Source: Acidovorax sp. FHTAMBA
GTDB lineage: Bacteria > Pseudomonadota > Gammaproteobacteria > Burkholderiales > Burkholderiaceae_C
Length of the DNA: 64,000 bases
Direction: 5' to 3'
Assembly: GCF_038958875.1 (NCBI RefSeq)
Contig: NZ_CP152407.1
Span: 2,735,501 to 2,799,500, forward strand
Part shown: positions 1 to 9,275 of the stretch, piece after piece
Layout: each line of letters starts with the position of its first letter
Position numbering within the stretch: position 1 is the stretch's first letter
Program-made: the position numbers and the translations under genes
Notes under the pieces: generated by a model
Told to the model about the DNA's origin: nothing
The model's database searches: none
What the model saw: only the letters and a program-made list of their open reading frames with translations

Positions 1-214
1 GCGAACAAGGAGGTTGGGTGTGCTGCTACCAAGCAAGGAGCGCGCCAGTCGGTGGCTGTGTAACTGCAAACCAGCGGCAAGTCTGCCAGAGGAAAGCCAC
101 CAGTTGGTAAAAAAATGGTGCATGCGTGCAGCGCATCCGGAAACCAGACCGGGGCACCCCACCACGGTAGGGCTCCCAATTGGCAGATGCGCATCGCAGC
201 GAGACCCGGTGATG

Positions 215-252
215 AAAAAAAGCCACCGCTGGGCGGCAAGCCCTGCGGTGGC
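215..252 (-). terminator. Rho-independent terminator of upp
   Basis: Read on the minus strand, an 8-bp perfect stem (GCCACCGC / GCGGTGGC, at 245-252 and 222-229) with a 15-nt loop is followed by seven T. It lies 28 bp past the upp stop codon. I see no gene in 1-214. Confidence 0.85.
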
Positions 253-279
253 TGGTGCACGGGCGCTGCAGTTGTGCGC

Positions 280-912
<633 letters not shown>

Positions 913-952
913 GGCCTGGCCTGTGTTTTTTTGGGGGGAGAAGCGGGCAAGT

Positions 953-1927
953 CTAATCTGCAAGAAACCGCGCGTAGCGCGACAGATCCACGTTGCCGCC
1001 ACTGATCAGGATGCCCACCCGCTTGCCGCGCACGTCCACACTGCCATGCTGGGCACCGGCAAAGGCCAGGGCGCCTGTGGGCTCAACCACGAGTTTCATG
1101 CGTTCGGCAAAAAACCGCAGTGCCTCGACCAGTTGCGCATCGGTGGCGGTCACCATGTCGTCGGCCAGGCGCGCGATGATGGGGAAGGTGATTTGCCCCA
1201 GCGCCTGGGTTTGTGCGCCATCGGCAATGGTGTGGGGTGTGGGGATCTGCACGATGTGGCCGGCGCGCACCGACTGCTGGCCATCGTTGCCGGCTTCGGG
1301 CTCCACGCCCACCACGCGGCAATGCGGTGCCAGTGCCTCGGCAGCCAGCAGGCTGCCCGCCAGCAGGCCGCCGCCGCCCACGCAGACAAAGAGGTAATCC
1401 AGGTCCGGCACATCTTCCAGCAGTTCCTTGGCGGCCGTGCCCTGGCCCGCGATGACATGGGGGTGGTCAAACGGGGGCACCAGGGTCATGCCACGCTCCA
1501 GCGCCAGCTGGCGGCTGATGCCCTCGCGGTCTTCGGTGTAGCGGTTGTAGGTGACGACCTGGGCTCCGTATTGCCGTGTGGCGGCCATCTTGGCGGCGGG
1601 AGCGTCTTCCGGCATCACGATGACGGCGGGCATGTCCAGCAGCCGAGCCGACAGCGCGATGGCCTGGGCGTGGTTGCCGGCCGAAAACGCCAGCACGCCA
1701 CGCTCACGCTGCTCGTCGGTGAACTGCGCCAGGGTGTTGAAGGCGCCGCGGAACTTGAAGGCGCCGGTGCGCTGCAGGTTCTCGCACTTGAAGAAAAGCT
1801 GTGCGCCCAGCGCCTCGTCGGCCGTGGTGGAGCGCAGGACGGGCGTGTGGTGCGCCATGCCCTGGAGCCGGTGTGCGGCCGCAGCCACGTCGTCATAGGT
1901 GGGCGGGGTGAAGCTGGGCGAGGTCAT
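953..1927 (-). CDS. PLP-dependent threonine/3-hydroxyaspartate ammonia-lyase
   Basis: Fold-type II PLP enzyme of 324 aa without a C-terminal ACT regulatory domain, so it is a catabolic-type serine/threonine dehydratase, threo-3-hydroxyaspartate ammonia-lyase or serine-racemase-like protein rather than biosynthetic IlvA. The PLP lysine is K58 in the motif GAFKFRGA, the substrate-loop motif SAGNHAQ is near residue 84, and the phosphate-binding GGGGLLAG is near residue 185. It is transcribed toward upp and may be co-transcribed with it. Sequence alone does not settle the exact substrate. Confidence 0.85.
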   Translation of the reverse strand: MTSPSFTPPTYDDVAAAAHRLQGMAHHTPVLRSTTADEALGAQLFFKCENLQRTGAFKFRGAFNTLAQFTDEQRERGVLAFSAGNHAQAIALSARLLDMPAVIVMPEDAPAAKMAATRQYGAQVVTYNRYTEDREGISRQLALERGMTLVPPFDHPHVIAGQGTAAKELLEDVPDLDYLFVCVGGGGLLAGSLLAAEALAPHCRVVGVEPEAGNDGQQSVRAGHIVQIPTPHTIADGAQTQALGQITFPIIARLADDMVTATDAQLVEALRFFAERMKLVVEPTGALAFAGAQHGSVDVRGKRVGILISGGNVDLSRYARFLAD

Positions 1928-2021
1928 AAGGTGGCATCCTTGGTTGCACGCAGGGCGCAGCGGTGGCTTGCCCCTTCATGCCCGGATGATAGCCCGTTGA
2001 GCTGCCTTTTAAAACAAAAAT

Positions 2022-2065
2022 GGCCTTCAGCGCTTATCCCATAAGCGCCAACAGCTATGATTTTT
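2022..2065 (-). repeat. Dispersed intergenic repeat, family 1, copy 1
   Basis: Imperfect dyad read on the minus strand: TCATAGCTGTTGGCGCTTAT, then GGGATAAGCGCTGAAGGCC. It is one of five copies of the same pattern (TGATAGCTGCT, GCGCTT, ATAAGCGC, AGAGGCC, A-run). All five lie in the core chromosome near gene ends and none was found in the transposon. Confidence 0.7.
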
Positions 2066-2081
2066 GATGGCCGGTCTGCAC

Positions 2082-2930
2082 CTAGCCCAGTTCGCTGAAC
2101 CGTTGCAGCGGGGTGAGGGAAGGGAAATCGCCCGCGCGCTTTTGCTTCATGGCCGTGACCGATTCGCGCACATGCTGGTTGCTCCAGATGGCGCCTTGCA
2201 GCCAGCCCATCTGGCGCAGGCTGTCTTCCACGCTATGGTCGCGCGCGTAGTTCACGGCCTGCTTGGTGCCCCAGATGGCCACAGGCGGCTTGCTGGCGAT
2301 CTCTTGCGCACACTGCAGCGCGGCGGCCAGCATGGCCTCTTGTGTGTCGAACACCTCGTTGACCAGGCCGTAGCCAAGTGCTCTGGCTGCGCCCAGGCGG
2401 CGGCCGGTGTAGGCCAGCTCTTTCACCACGCCCAGCGGGATGAGCTTGGGCAGGCGCTGCAGGGTACCCACGTCGGCCACCATGCCAATGTTGATCTCCT
2501 GGATGCAAAAGAACGCGTCGGCCGTGGCGTACCGGATGCAGCCTGCCGTGACCATGTCCACCGCGCCGCCAATGCAGCCGCCCTGGATGGCCATGATCAC
2601 GGGGATGCGCAGGTTGTCGATGCGGGTGAAGGTGGCCTGCATGTCGGTGAGCAGGTCGAAGATGGCGGCGCGGCCTTCGGGGCTCTGGTCGTCCATGGTG
2701 ATGGCGCCGCCAAAGGTCTCGAGCGCCATGCCAGCACTGAAGTGCTTGCCCGTGCTGCTGATGACCAGCGCCCGCGCCTCGCCTCCCTGGTGCAGCCGGG
2801 CAAGCACCGCGTCCAGCTCGCGCCAGAACGTGGGGTGCATGGTGTTCATGGCCTCGGGTTTGTTCAGAACCAGATGGGCTACGTGGTCAGTGATGCTGAG
2901 GGAAAAGCAGGTGAGGGCAGGGGTATTCAT
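2082..2930 (-). CDS. Enoyl-CoA hydratase/isomerase family protein (crotonase)
   Basis: Crotonase-fold enzyme of 282 aa acting on acyl-CoA. The oxyanion-hole segments SSTGKHFSAGMAL and IQGGCIGGAVDMV are intact. The segment MVADVGTLQRLPKL resembles delta(3,5)-delta(2,4)-dienoyl-CoA isomerases more than ordinary hydratases, so an isomerase role in degrading unsaturated fatty acids is plausible; this is inferred from motif likeness. The start MNTPALTCF was taken because residues upstream of it look like translated intergenic repeat sequence. Repeat copies flank the gene on both sides. Confidence 0.85.
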   Translation of the reverse strand: MNTPALTCFSLSITDHVAHLVLNKPEAMNTMHPTFWRELDAVLARLHQGGEARALVISSTGKHFSAGMALETFGGAITMDDQSPEGRAAIFDLLTDMQATFTRIDNLRIPVIMAIQGGCIGGAVDMVTAGCIRYATADAFFCIQEINIGMVADVGTLQRLPKLIPLGVVKELAYTGRRLGAARALGYGLVNEVFDTQEAMLAAALQCAQEIASKPPVAIWGTKQAVNYARDHSVEDSLRQMGWLQGAIWSNQHVRESVTAMKQKRAGDFPSLTPLQRFSELG

Positions 2931-2994
2931 GGGGTGCCACTGTAGACCTGCTGGCGCGCGCCGTGTCGTCGCCTGGGCGACTTTGGGTGTTTTT

Positions 2995-3036
2995 GGCCTC
3001 TGGCGCTTATCCATAAAGCGCCAGCAGCTATCAATT
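2995..3036 (-). repeat. Dispersed intergenic repeat, family 1, copy 2
   Basis: Minus-strand reading TTGATAGCTGCTGGCGCTTT, then ATGGATAAGCGCCAGAGGCC. It matches the other family-1 copies at 2022, 9109, 10701 and 61388, and lies between two minus-strand genes. Confidence 0.75.
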
Positions 3037-3079
3037 CAGGAGTTAAAGGCTGCGCTGATGCCGCCTTTGTCGGCGCAAC

Positions 3080-3868
3080 TCAATCCCCTCCGCCGCCGCA
3101 ACCGCCGCCATCTCCGCCCCCGTCGGAGCTGTCGGCCCCGCCGAAATCCCCTGAACTGCCGCTGTGGCTTCCGTCCGAAAAGCTGGTGCCGCAGTAGGTG
3201 CCGCCACCAGTGCCACCCGCATCGCTTTTCTGGCCGATGTCGGAGCAGTCAGGCACATACGTGAAGCCGTTGGGGATGGCGAACTTGGCATCGAGCGCGA
3301 ACAGCAGCGGAAGGCGGCTGGGCGCCTTCGGGTCGATGGACTCCTCCTTGCACGCCCAGTACCAGGTGCGGCGCAGACCATCGTTGTGGCGGGCCTTTTT
3401 GCCCAGGGCCTCGGCGGGCGTGTGGTGCAAGAAGAAGCCCAGCGCGTCGCGGCACCAGTTTTTGTAGGCCTGGGTGTGCAGGATGAACTCATGCCACAGC
3501 ACATCGACCGCCCGGGAGGGCATGGCCACAAACTGTTTGTTGCTGCGCAGGCTGGCCATGAAAAACTGGCGCAGCCCGCGTTCGACGAGTTCACAGTCGC
3601 GCGGGCTCAGGTGGGGGTAGGTCTCGCGCAACTTGCGCTGCAAAAAGCGGGGCAGGGGCGCTTCGCGAATGTGGCGCCGGCGCACCGATTGCGTCCACTG
3701 GAGAACCAGCACGGTCAGCACCACCGTGAAGAACAGATAGAAAAGCCAGATCCCGCGAAACTGCCAGACGCCTGCAACTATCCCGACGAGTGCCAATGCC
3801 CAGACTCCGAAGGCAAGCAGCCTGATCTTGTCGCCCAGGCGCAGTAGCAGGTATTCGAATCGTTTCAT
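3080..3868 (-). CDS. Membrane protein with GRDP-like domain and Gly-rich tail
   Basis: 262 aa, function unknown. Two transmembrane helices lie at about residues 17-35 and 38-60. A soluble domain with LWHEFILHTQAYKNWC (about residues 123-138) follows; this motif resembles the glycine-rich-domain-containing protein family known from plants and some bacteria. The last 50 residues are almost entirely Gly, Ser and Asp with two Cys. The start follows a purine-rich AGGAGCGATG context. The gene stands alone, with about 230 bp of upstream non-coding DNA that probably holds its promoter. Confidence 0.75.
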   Translation of the reverse strand: MKRFEYLLLRLGDKIRLLAFGVWALALVGIVAGVWQFRGIWLFYLFFTVVLTVLVLQWTQSVRRRHIREAPLPRFLQRKLRETYPHLSPRDCELVERGLRQFFMASLRSNKQFVAMPSRAVDVLWHEFILHTQAYKNWCRDALGFFLHHTPAEALGKKARHNDGLRRTWYWACKEESIDPKAPSRLPLLFALDAKFAIPNGFTYVPDCSDIGQKSDAGGTGGGTYCGTSFSDGSHSGSSGDFGGADSSDGGGDGGGCGGGGD

Positions 3869-4101
3869 CGCTCCTCCTTTTTTGTTGTTATGTCTGGCGA
3901 TTTCACGACCGTCATATGACTGATTGATGACACACTTTTATGTGTCGTCGAATTGTCACGCGCGCTCCCGCCAGCCCGGCACTGGTGGGCTGGCAGGGTG
4001 GTTGGCGAAAATGATGAGCGGGGTTGGCGCTCGACGTGGTGCGCACGGCTTGGGTGGTGCGCGGGCGATGGGGGTGGGGCGTTCGGCGCTCCACCCAAGG
4101 C

Positions 4102-5631
4102 TTAACGGCGCTTGCTGCCGCCAAAAATGCTGCCCAGTACCCCGCGCAGGATTTCGCGGCCCAGCGAGGTGCCCATGGTGCGAACCGCCGATTTGGCCAT
4201 GGTTTGCGCCAGGCCGTCGCGTTTGCCGCCGCGCGGGCCGGTGCTGCCAAACAGCACATCGTTGAGCCCGCCCATCAGGCCACCGCCGTCGCCCCCCGCC
4301 GCTGCCCCCGCCGGGCCAGCTTTGCCGTTTTCGGCAGCCTGGGTGGCGGCATCCTGGGCGCGGCCCTTGAGTTTTTCGTAGGCCGATTCGCGGTCCACGG
4401 TTTTTTCGTACACACCCGCCACCAGCGAACCTGCCATGAGCGCCTGGCGCTGTTGCGGCGTGATGGGCCCGAGCTGGCTGCCGGGCGGGAGCACGAAGAC
4501 GCGCTCGGTCACGCTGGGGCGGCCCTTGGCGTCCAGAAAGCTCACCAGCGCCTCGCCCACGGCCAGCTCGGTAATGGCGGCTTCAATATCCAGGCCCGGC
4601 TTCTGGCGCATGGTGGTGGCCGTGGCTTTCACGGCCTTCTGGTCGCGCGGGGTGAAGGCGCGCAGCGCGTGCTGCACGCGGTTGCCCAGCTGGGCCAGCA
4701 CACTGTCGGGGATGTCCAACGGGTTCTGTGTGACGAAGTAAACACCGACGCCTTTGGAGCGCACCAGGCGCACCACCAGTTCGATGCGCTCCACCAGCAC
4801 CTTGGGTGCCTCATTGAACAGCAAGTGGGCCTCGTCGAAGAAGAAGACCAGCTTGGGCTTTTCGGGGTCGCCGATTTCGGGCAGCGTTTCAAACAACTCC
4901 GACAGCATCCACAGCAAAAATGTGGCGTACAGGCGCGGCGAATTCATCAGCTTGTCGGCCGCCAGGATATTGACCACGCCGTGGCCGTTGGTGTCGGTCT
5001 GCATGAAGTCCTGGATGTCGAGCATGGGCTCGCCAAAGAACTTGTCGCCACCTTGCTGCTCGATCTGCAGCAGCCCGCGCTGGATGGCGCCCACACTGGC
5101 GGCGCTGACGTTGCCGTATTCGGTGGTGAACTCCTTGGCGTTGTCGCCCACGTACTGCAGCATGGCGCGCAGGTCTTTAAGGTCCAGCAGCAGCAGGCCG
5201 TTGTCGTCGGCGATCTTGAAGACCAGGTTGAGCACGCCCAGCTGGGTCTCGTTCAGGTTGAGCATGCGGCCCAGCAGCAGCGGGCCCATGTCCGAAATGG
5301 TGGCTCGCACAGGGTGGCCCTGCTCGCCAAACACATCCCACAGGGTGGTGGGGCAGGCCAGCGGGGTGGGCAGGGGCAGCCCACGGTCCTTGAGCACCGC
5401 CGCCAGCTTGTCGCCGATCTTGCCGGGCTGGCTGGCACCTGTGAGGTCGCCTTTCACGTCCGCCATGAACACCGGGACGCCGATGCGCGAGAAATTCTCG
5501 GCCAGGGTCTGCAAGGTCACGGTCTTGCCCGTGCCGGTGGCGCCGGTGACAAGCCCGTGGCGGTTGGCCAGGCCGGGCAGCAGGTGGCATTCGATGGTGT
5601 CGTGCTTGGCAATCAGCAGGGGTTCGGCCAT
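4102..5631 (-). CDS. HerA-like helicase / DUF853 ATPase (YjgR-type)
   Basis: 509-aa P-loop ATPase of the DUF853 family (E. coli YjgR). The Walker A motif GATGTGKT is at residues 30-37 and the Walker B-type segment LVFFFDEAHLLF lies in the middle third. A Gly/Ala-rich linker (GPAGAAAGGDGGG) precedes a basic C-terminus ending GGSKRR. The start MAEPLLIAKHD was chosen over an upstream Met because the conserved family N-terminus begins there. Its biological role is unknown; HerA relatives translocate DNA. It is divergent from yebC, with 80 bp between the two starts. Confidence 0.88.
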   Translation of the reverse strand: MAEPLLIAKHDTIECHLLPGLANRHGLVTGATGTGKTVTLQTLAENFSRIGVPVFMADVKGDLTGASQPGKIGDKLAAVLKDRGLPLPTPLACPTTLWDVFGEQGHPVRATISDMGPLLLGRMLNLNETQLGVLNLVFKIADDNGLLLLDLKDLRAMLQYVGDNAKEFTTEYGNVSAASVGAIQRGLLQIEQQGGDKFFGEPMLDIQDFMQTDTNGHGVVNILAADKLMNSPRLYATFLLWMLSELFETLPEIGDPEKPKLVFFFDEAHLLFNEAPKVLVERIELVVRLVRSKGVGVYFVTQNPLDIPDSVLAQLGNRVQHALRAFTPRDQKAVKATATTMRQKPGLDIEAAITELAVGEALVSFLDAKGRPSVTERVFVLPPGSQLGPITPQQRQALMAGSLVAGVYEKTVDRESAYEKLKGRAQDAATQAAENGKAGPAGAAAGGDGGGLMGGLNDVLFGSTGPRGGKRDGLAQTMAKSAVRTMGTSLGREILRGVLGSIFGGSKRR

Positions 5632-5711
5632 TTCGGGTTTCCTCGGAGATCGGTGGCGGGCAAAAAGTAAAATCGCGCCCACTAGATTAAATCAATACAA
5701 AAGGACTTCCC

Positions 5712-6431
5712 GTGGCAGGACACAGCAAATGGGCGAATATCCAGCACCGCAAAGGGCGCCAGGATGAAAAACGCGGCAAGATCTGGACGCGCATCATTCG
5801 TGAAATCACTGTGGCTGCCCGCTCGGGCGGCGGCGACCTGTCGGCCAACCCCCGCCTGCGCCTGGCGGTGGACAAGGCCAAAGCGGCCAACATGCCCGCC
5901 GACCGCATCAAATACAACATCGACAAGGCCACGGGCAACGCCGAAGGCCTGACCTACGAAGAAATTCGCTACGAGGGCTATGGCATCGGTGGCGCGGCCA
6001 TCATGATCGACACCATGACCGACAACCGGGTGCGCACCGTGGCTGAAGTGCGCCACGCATTCAGCAAGCACGGTGGCAACATGGGCACCGAGGGCTCGGT
6101 GGTGTTTCAGTTCAAGCACTGTGGCCAATTGATTTTTGCACCCGGCACCAGCGAAGACAAGGTGATGGAGGTGGCGCTGGAGGCGGGCGCCGAAGACGTG
6201 GTGACCGACGAAGACGGTGCGGTGGAGGTGTTGACCGCCCCGGCCGACTTTGAAGCCGTGAAGAACGCGCTGGAGGCCGCTGGCCTGACGGCCGAGGTGG
6301 CGGGCGTGACCATGCGGCCCGAGAACACCATCGAGCTGACCGGCGACGACGCCGCCAGGATGCAAAAGCTGCTGGATGTGCTGGAAGACCTCGACGATAC
6401 GCAAGAGGTCTATCACAACGCTGCATTGTGA
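5712..6431 (+). CDS. yebC: YebC/PmpR family regulator
   Basis: 239 aa with the family N-terminus MAGHSKWANIQHRKGRQDEK. YebC-family proteins act as DNA-binding regulators, and some help translate proline-rich stretches at the ribosome. The start codon is GTG, with AAAGGA 10-15 bases upstream. The full three-domain length is present. It is divergent from the HerA-like gene, and a family-2 repeat lies between it and purD. Confidence 0.95.
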   Translation: MAGHSKWANIQHRKGRQDEKRGKIWTRIIREITVAARSGGGDLSANPRLRLAVDKAKAANMPADRIKYNIDKATGNAEGLTYEEIRYEGYGIGGAAIMIDTMTDNRVRTVAEVRHAFSKHGGNMGTEGSVVFQFKHCGQLIFAPGTSEDKVMEVALEAGAEDVVTDEDGAVEVLTAPADFEAVKNALEAAGLTAEVAGVTMRPENTIELTGDDAARMQKLLDVLEDLDDTQEVYHNAAL

Positions 6432-6580
6432 AGCTCCCCCTGAGGCGCTTGGCGCCTTCCCCCTCCGTCGCTGTGCTGCGCTTGCGGGAGGGGGACGCCA
6501 CCAGCGCACGGAGCGTTAGCGACACGGAAGTGTCTTGGCGGCCCTTGCGCGGTGGCACTGGTCTGGGTCGCGCCAGTTTT
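6432..6580 (+). repeat. Dispersed intergenic repeat, family 2, copy 1
   Basis: Starts right after the yebC stop with CTCCCCCTGAGGCGCTTGGC, then CGCCTTCCCCC, a central AGGGGGACGCC, and a distal CGCGCCAGTTTTG. The same blocks in the same order follow purD (7963-8072). Internal palindromes (GGCGCTTGGCGCC, CCCCCTCC with GGAGGGGG) allow strong hairpins. Confidence 0.65.
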
Positions 6581-6684
6581 GTCGGTTGTGGGTGTAGCAC
6601 CCAGCGCGATGGGTTGCTGAGATAGTTTTTTACGAACCCCTGTGCTTTGGCTTTGTGCCAGGCAGGGGTTCACCAAAGGTTCCT

Positions 6685-7962
6685 ATGAAAGTACTTGTGA
6701 TTGGTGGCGGCGGCCGTGAACACGCGATGGCGTGGAAACTGAGCCAGTCCCCCAAGGTGACCAAGGTGTTTGTGGCGCCTGGCAACGGTGGCACCGCCTT
6801 GAACTCCAAGCTGGAAAATGTGGCCATCTCCGACGTGCGCGAGCTGCGCATGTGGGCGCAGGCCGAGAAAATCGCGCTGACGGTGGTAGGCCCCGAGGCG
6901 CCGCTGGCCGCCGGCGTGGTCGATGAGTTCCGTGCCAACGGCCTGCGCATCTTTGGCCCCACCAAGGCTGCGGCGCAGCTCGAGAGTTCCAAGGCGTTTT
7001 CCAAGGCCTTCATGCGCCGCCACGGTATCCCCACCGCCGACTACGACACCTTCACCGACCCGGCTGCCGCCCACGCGTTTGTGGACCGGCTGGGCGCGCC
7101 CATCGTCATCAAGGCCGACGGCCTGGCGGCAGGCAAGGGCGTGGTCGTGGCCATGACGCTGCAGGAGGCCCACGATGCCGTGGACTTCATGCTGGTGGAC
7201 AACAAATACGGCGTGACCCACAACGAAGGTGGCGCGCGCGTGGTGATCGAGGAGTTCCTCGAAGGCGAAGAAGCCAGTTTCATCGTGCTGTGCGACGGCA
7301 AGAACGTGCTGGCGCTGGCCACCAGCCAGGACCACAAGCGCCTCAAAGACGGCGACGAAGGTCCCAACACCGGCGGCATGGGTGCGTATTCGCCCGCGCC
7401 AGTGGTCACGGCCGATGTACATGCCCGCGCCATGCGCGAGATCATCCTGCCCACGATTCGGGGCATGGAAAAGGACGGCATTCCCTACACCGGTTTTCTG
7501 TATGCAGGCCTGATGATCGACGCCAAGGGCCAGCCCAAGACGCTCGAATTCAACTGCCGCATGGGCGACCCCGAGACGCAACCCATCCTCATGCGCCTGA
7601 AAAGCGACTTCAGCGACGTGATGGCTGCTGCCGCTGACGGCAAGCTCGACCAGATGGAACTGCAATGGGACCGCCGCACCGCACTGGGCGTGGTCATGGC
7701 CGCCCATGGCTACCCGGAAAACCCCCGCAAGGGCGACCCCATCACCGGCTTGCCCGCCGAGGCGGACGATGCCATGGTGTTCCATGCGGGCACACAGCTG
7801 AAAGACGGTGTGGTCAGCGTGATCGGTGGCCGGGTGTTGTGCGTGACCGTGCTGGCCGACAGCGTGAAGCAGGCGCAGCAACGTGCGTATGACGTGGCAC
7901 GCGGCATTCACTTTGATGGTGCGCAGTACCGCCGTGACATTGGCTTCCGGGCGGTGAAATAG
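6685..7962 (+). CDS. purD: Phosphoribosylamine-glycine ligase (GAR synthetase)
   Basis: ATP-grasp enzyme of purine synthesis: phosphoribosylamine plus glycine plus ATP gives GAR. 425 aa, the usual length. The N-terminal motif MKVLVIGGGGREHAMAWKL starts at the chosen ATG, which has AAAGG six bases upstream. The ATP-grasp core includes KADGLAAGKGVVVA (about residues 145-158), and NTGGMGAYSPAP and LEFNCRMGDPETQ are intact. It lies alone between two family-2 repeats. Confidence 0.97.
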   Translation: MKVLVIGGGGREHAMAWKLSQSPKVTKVFVAPGNGGTALNSKLENVAISDVRELRMWAQAEKIALTVVGPEAPLAAGVVDEFRANGLRIFGPTKAAAQLESSKAFSKAFMRRHGIPTADYDTFTDPAAAHAFVDRLGAPIVIKADGLAAGKGVVVAMTLQEAHDAVDFMLVDNKYGVTHNEGGARVVIEEFLEGEEASFIVLCDGKNVLALATSQDHKRLKDGDEGPNTGGMGAYSPAPVVTADVHARAMREIILPTIRGMEKDGIPYTGFLYAGLMIDAKGQPKTLEFNCRMGDPETQPILMRLKSDFSDVMAAAADGKLDQMELQWDRRTALGVVMAAHGYPENPRKGDPITGLPAEADDAMVFHAGTQLKDGVVSVIGGRVLCVTVLADSVKQAQQRAYDVARGIHFDGAQYRRDIGFRAVK

Positions 7963-8072
7963 CCCCCCCTGAGTCGCCTGCGGCGCCTTCCCCCCACAGG
8001 GGGACAACGCCCTCGCTGCGGTGCGGCACTTGCTTGGCGTCCCTGGCCTGGGCCGCGCCAGTTTGACCGGCA
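7963..8072 (+). repeat. Dispersed intergenic repeat, family 2, copy 2
   Basis: Begins at the purD stop with CCCCCCTGAGTCGCCTGCGG and continues with CGCCTTCCCCC, AGGGGGACAACGCC and a distal GGGCCGCGCCAGTTTGACC. It shares block order with the copy after yebC and fills most of the purD-hemF gap. Confidence 0.65.
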
Positions 8073-8104
8073 GCGCATGGCGCCGATGGCAATGGATAAC
8101 TGAA

Positions 8105-9082
8105 ATGCAACAACCTGGATTGAATCCGGCCACTACCGTGGCAACCGTAAGCAGCTACTTGCAGGGCCTGCAGGCGCGCATCACCGATGCACTCGAAGCC
8201 GTGGAAGCCGCACAAGGCGAGGGCGGCGCCCGCTTTCTGGCCGACGCCTGGAGCAAACCGCCCGGCGAGATGCTGCAGGGCGACGGCAACACGAAGATCA
8301 TGGAGGGCGGTCTGGTGTTTGAACGCGCGGGCTGTGGCTTCAGCCATGTGCGCGGCCCCCAGCTTCCGCCGTCGGCCACGCAGCATCGGCCAGAGCTGGC
8401 GGGGGCCCCGTTCGAGGCCATGGGCGTGTCGCTGGTGTTCCACCCGCGCAATCCTTACGTGCCCACCGTGCACATGAACGTGCGCATGATCGCGGCCGGG
8501 CACCCCGGCCAGGCGCCGACCTGCTGGTTTGGCGGTGGCATGGACCTCACGCCGTACTACGGCTTTGAGGAAGACGCAGTGCACTTTCACCGCACTTGCC
8601 GCGATGCATTGGCGCCTTTTGGCGATGACAAGTACCCGCGCTTCAAGCAGTGGTGCGACGAATACTTCTACCTCAAGCACCGCAGCGAGCAGCGCGGCGT
8701 GGGGGGCGTGTTCTATGACGACTTCTCGGAACTGGGCTTCGAGCAGAGCCTGGCCATGACGCAGTCGGTGGGCGACGCGTTTTTGAGCGCCTATCTGCCC
8801 ATCGTCGAGAAACGCCAGGGCACTGCTTACGGTGAGCGCGAACGCGACTTCCAGCTCTACCGCCGCGGGCGCTACGTGGAGTTCAACCTGGTGTGGGACC
8901 GCGGCACGCACTTTGGCCTGCAGTCGGGTGGGCGCACCGAGTCGATCCTGCTCTCCATGCCGCCGCTGGTGTCGTGGTCCTATCAGCGCGCTGACGCTGC
9001 CGACTCGGCTGAAGCCGACCTCACGCAGCGCTTTCTGGTGCGGCGCGACTGGCTCGCAGATGGGGCCGTCACCACGCCCTGA
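8105..9082 (+). CDS. hemF: Oxygen-dependent coproporphyrinogen III oxidase
   Basis: Haem synthesis: aerobic oxidative decarboxylation of coproporphyrinogen III to protoporphyrinogen IX. 325 aa; the extra N-terminal residues before SYLQGLQ are poorly conserved. Diagnostic segments include FHPRNPYVPTVHMNVRM, CWFGGGMDLTPYYGF and VEFNLVWDRGTHFGLQSGGR. The start MQQPGLNPATT was chosen because the longer frame upstream is translated repeat. An adjacent nadD gene, often found downstream in relatives, is absent. Confidence 0.96.
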   Translation: MQQPGLNPATTVATVSSYLQGLQARITDALEAVEAAQGEGGARFLADAWSKPPGEMLQGDGNTKIMEGGLVFERAGCGFSHVRGPQLPPSATQHRPELAGAPFEAMGVSLVFHPRNPYVPTVHMNVRMIAAGHPGQAPTCWFGGGMDLTPYYGFEEDAVHFHRTCRDALAPFGDDKYPRFKQWCDEYFYLKHRSEQRGVGGVFYDDFSELGFEQSLAMTQSVGDAFLSAYLPIVEKRQGTAYGERERDFQLYRRGRYVEFNLVWDRGTHFGLQSGGRTESILLSMPPLVSWSYQRADAADSAEADLTQRFLVRRDWLADGAVTTP

Positions 9083-9108
9083 ATGCTGCGAGAAGCGCAA
9101 AAGCTATA

Positions 9109-9156
9109 ATTTCAATAGCTGCCTGCGCTTTTCAGATGAGCGCCAGAGGCCAAAAA
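9109..9156 (+). repeat. Dispersed intergenic repeat, family 1, copy 3
   Basis: Plus-strand copy: ATTTCAATAGCTGCCTGCGC, then TTTTCAGATGAGCGCCAGAG, ending GCCAAAAA. It begins 26 bp after the hemF stop and is the only recognisable feature between hemF and rsfS. Confidence 0.65.
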
Positions 9157-9275
9157 CACCTCACATTGCTGCAGCGCCCCAGCACGACACCCGCGCAACA
9201 CCCAAGGCTCAGCCCGCTGGCTGTGCGCTGCGTTGCACGCTATATTGATTCCATTCCCTTTCTAATCACCGCCTG

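Noticed and set aside
4024..5670. 548-codon plus-strand frame
   Set aside because: Antisense to the HerA-like ATPase gene, which has clear Walker motifs.
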